5,313 nt of DNA, taken from contig JAHWJJ010000344.1 in the NCBI GenBank assembly GCA_019348475.1, positions 1 to 5,313 on the forward strand, given 5' to 3'. The number at the start of each line of letters is the position of its first letter. Within the stretch, counting starts at the first letter, position 1. Positions 4,274-5,313 of the stretch are shown piece after piece. Origin of the DNA: Gemmatimonadota bacterium (GTDB lineage Bacteria > Gemmatimonadota > Gemmatimonadetes > Longimicrobiales > Longimicrobiaceae). The position numbers and the translations under genes are program-made. The notes beneath the pieces were generated by a model. That model worked only from the letters and a program-made list of their open reading frames with translations. It had not been told where the DNA came from and ran no database searches.

Positions 4274-5313
4274 TCAGGCCAGCCAGGGCTTCACGTCGTC
4301 GTACAGCCCGCCTTCGTTGGCGTACATCACGTAGTTGCGCGCGGTGGCGAACCACTCGCGGGTGCTGGGCCGCACCTCCTTCGCCGCCTTCAGCAGGTCG
4401 TCGGTCGTGACCGGGACCGGGCGGCCGGTGCGGATGGCGTCCGCCAGCTTGCGCTCGATCGCCAGGTCCACCACGGCCTTGAGGTCGGCGCCGGAGAACC
4501 CGTCCGTCTTTCGCGCCACCCTGTCGTAGTCCAGCCGGTCCGCCGGCTTGCCGCGGCAGAGGATCTCCAGGATGGCCGCGCGGGCGGGGACGTCCGGCGG
4601 GGGGACGAACAGAACGCGGTCGAAGCGGCCGGGCCTGCGAAAGGCGGGGTCCAGGTGCCAGGGCGCGTTGGTCGCCGCCAGCACCAGCAGGCCGTCGTTG
4701 CCGCCGTCGATGCCGTCCAGCTCGCTCAGGAACTGGTTGATCAGCGGCCGCCCCGCGCTGGTGCGAAAGTCGCTGCGGCGGCTGGCGAGCGCATCCACCT
4801 CGTCGAAGAAGAGGACGCACGGCGCCTGGCGCCGCGCCTGCGCGAACAGCTCGGCCAGGTTGCGCTCGCTCTGGCCGATCCACATGTCCAGCACCTCGTG
4901 GATCCCCACGGAGATGAACGTGGCGTCCACCTCGCCGGCGGTGGCGCGGGCAAGGTGGGTCTTGCCGCACCCCGGCGGGCCGTACATCAGGATGCCGCCG
5001 CCGATCGGCCGGCCGTACGCCCGGTACATCTCCGGGTGCTTGAGGGGGTGGATGATCTTCAGCCCGATCTGCTCCTTCAGCCCCTCCATCCCGCCCACGT
5101 CCGCAAAGCCGGCGGCGGGGCGCTCTACGTGCACCACGCCCTCGCCCGCGTCCGCCTCGCCCGCGGGCTCCCGCTCCGCCGCGGGCCCCGCGCGCACGCC
5201 GCCCAGCCGCGCCGCCAGCTCCACGTCCGCCGCCGCGGGGTCCGCGGCCAGGGCGGCCTCGTACGCCTGCCGCGCGCGCGCCGCCTCGCCGGTCTCCAGC
5301 AGCAGCCGGGCGA
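4274..5313 (-). CDS. AAA+ ATPase (Cdc48/FtsH-like), N-terminally incomplete, with TPR repeat upstream of the ATPase domain
   Basis: The last 345 codons are present; the frame is open to the right edge, so the start lies outside. Numbered from the first whole codon in the window, residues 1-29 (LLLETG, AYEAALAADP) match the second half of a TPR repeat. A Gly/Ala/Glu-rich linker follows, then one classic AAA domain from about residue 69 (FADVGG). It has Walker A GPPGCGKT (111-118, bases 4958-4981), an aromatic pore loop MWIGQSE around W144, Walker B LFFDEVD (167-173) with catalytic D170/E171, sensor-1 N215 in AATN, arginine-finger motif RRPGRFDR (about 225-232) and sensor-2 SGADL (273-277). All key residues are intact, so it should hydrolyse ATP as a ring and may pull substrates through the pore. 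No protease domain or second AAA domain follows; it ends in YDDVKPWLA. An internal GTG at 5224 is not the true start because the TPR sequence continues past it. It probably forms an operon with the TPR membrane gene downstream. Confidence 0.95.
   Translation of the reverse strand, partial: ARLLLETGEAARARQAYEAALAADPAAADVELAARLGGVRAGPAAEREPAGEADAGEGVVHVERPAAGFADVGGMEGLKEQIGLKIIHPLKHPEMYRAYGRPIGGGILMYGPPGCGKTHLARATAGEVDATFISVGIHEVLDMWIGQSERNLAELFAQARRQAPCVLFFDEVDALASRRSDFRTSAGRPLINQFLSELDGIDGGNDGLLVLAATNAPWHLDPAFRRPGRFDRVLFVPPPDVPARAAILEILCRGKPADRLDYDRVARKTDGFSGADLKAVVDLAIERKLADAIRTGRPVPVTTDDLLKAAKEVRPSTREWFATARNYVMYANEGGLYDDVKPWLA

Noticed and set aside
2412..4334. 640-codon open frame on the plus strand
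   Set aside because: It runs antisense through the whole TPR gene, has no ribosome binding site and yields Arg/Gln/Pro-rich sequence without domains. Long antisense frames are expected opposite GC3-biased genes.
4245..4970. Upstream extension of the TPR reading frame into the ATPase gene
   Set aside because: This part of the frame lies over the AAA+ domain in a different frame and encodes low-complexity Arg/Pro/Gly sequence. The TPR repeats begin only after the ATG at 4244.
5222..5224. GTG at 5224 as start of the ATPase
   Set aside because: TPR-like sequence continues in frame past it to the edge of the window, and no Shine-Dalgarno sequence precedes it.

Overview
The DNA is very GC-rich, and the three solid genes strongly prefer G or C at the third codon position. 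All three lie on the minus strand. The best taxonomic guess is a soil-type Gemmatimonadota (Longimicrobium-like). It rests on two things: a predicted lipoprotein subtilase with an Ig-like tail (residues such as DGPTYLTSEGTYTWTA), and GC-rich ACGCGGAGG-type intergenic inverted repeats. Both are features I associate with that group from memory; no search was run.

Layout, in transcription order from right to left. (1) 4274-5313: the C-terminal 345 residues of a Cdc48/FtsH-like AAA+ ATPase. Its frame stays open to the right window edge, where it shows part of a TPR repeat, so the gene starts outside the window. (2) A 29-nt spacer with no G on the mRNA strand. (3) 2988-4244: a complete 418-residue protein with about six TPR repeats followed by a hydrophobic, probably multi-pass membrane region. 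Genes 1 and 3 look like one operon: a TPR-bearing ATPase plus a membrane-anchored TPR scaffold. (4) About 675 bp without a confident gene. This stretch holds a possible frameshifted gene remnant whose ATG overlaps the TPR stop codon, two hairpins, and a candidate promoter with a 5'-UTR stem for the next gene. (5) 342-2312: a complete 656-residue S8 (subtilisin) protease with a signal peptide that is probably of the lipoprotein type, two prodomain-like units, the full Asp/His/Asn/Ser catalytic set and a C-terminal Ig-like domain. (6) 1-341: a strong 16-bp perfect hairpin just past the protease stop, serving as its likely terminator, and a 41-bp imperfect inverted repeat.

The protease has its own candidate promoter and terminator, so it is probably a single-gene transcription unit for an exported, envelope-attached or surface enzyme. 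The AAA+/TPR pair probably works at the inner face of the cytoplasmic membrane, but its substrate and pathway cannot be read from this window. No tRNA, rRNA, CRISPR array, insertion sequence or plus-strand gene could be supported. The least ordinary items are the AAA+/TPR membrane module, the frame-hopping remnant at 2677-2991, and the G-quadruplex-capable spacer between the two operon genes.
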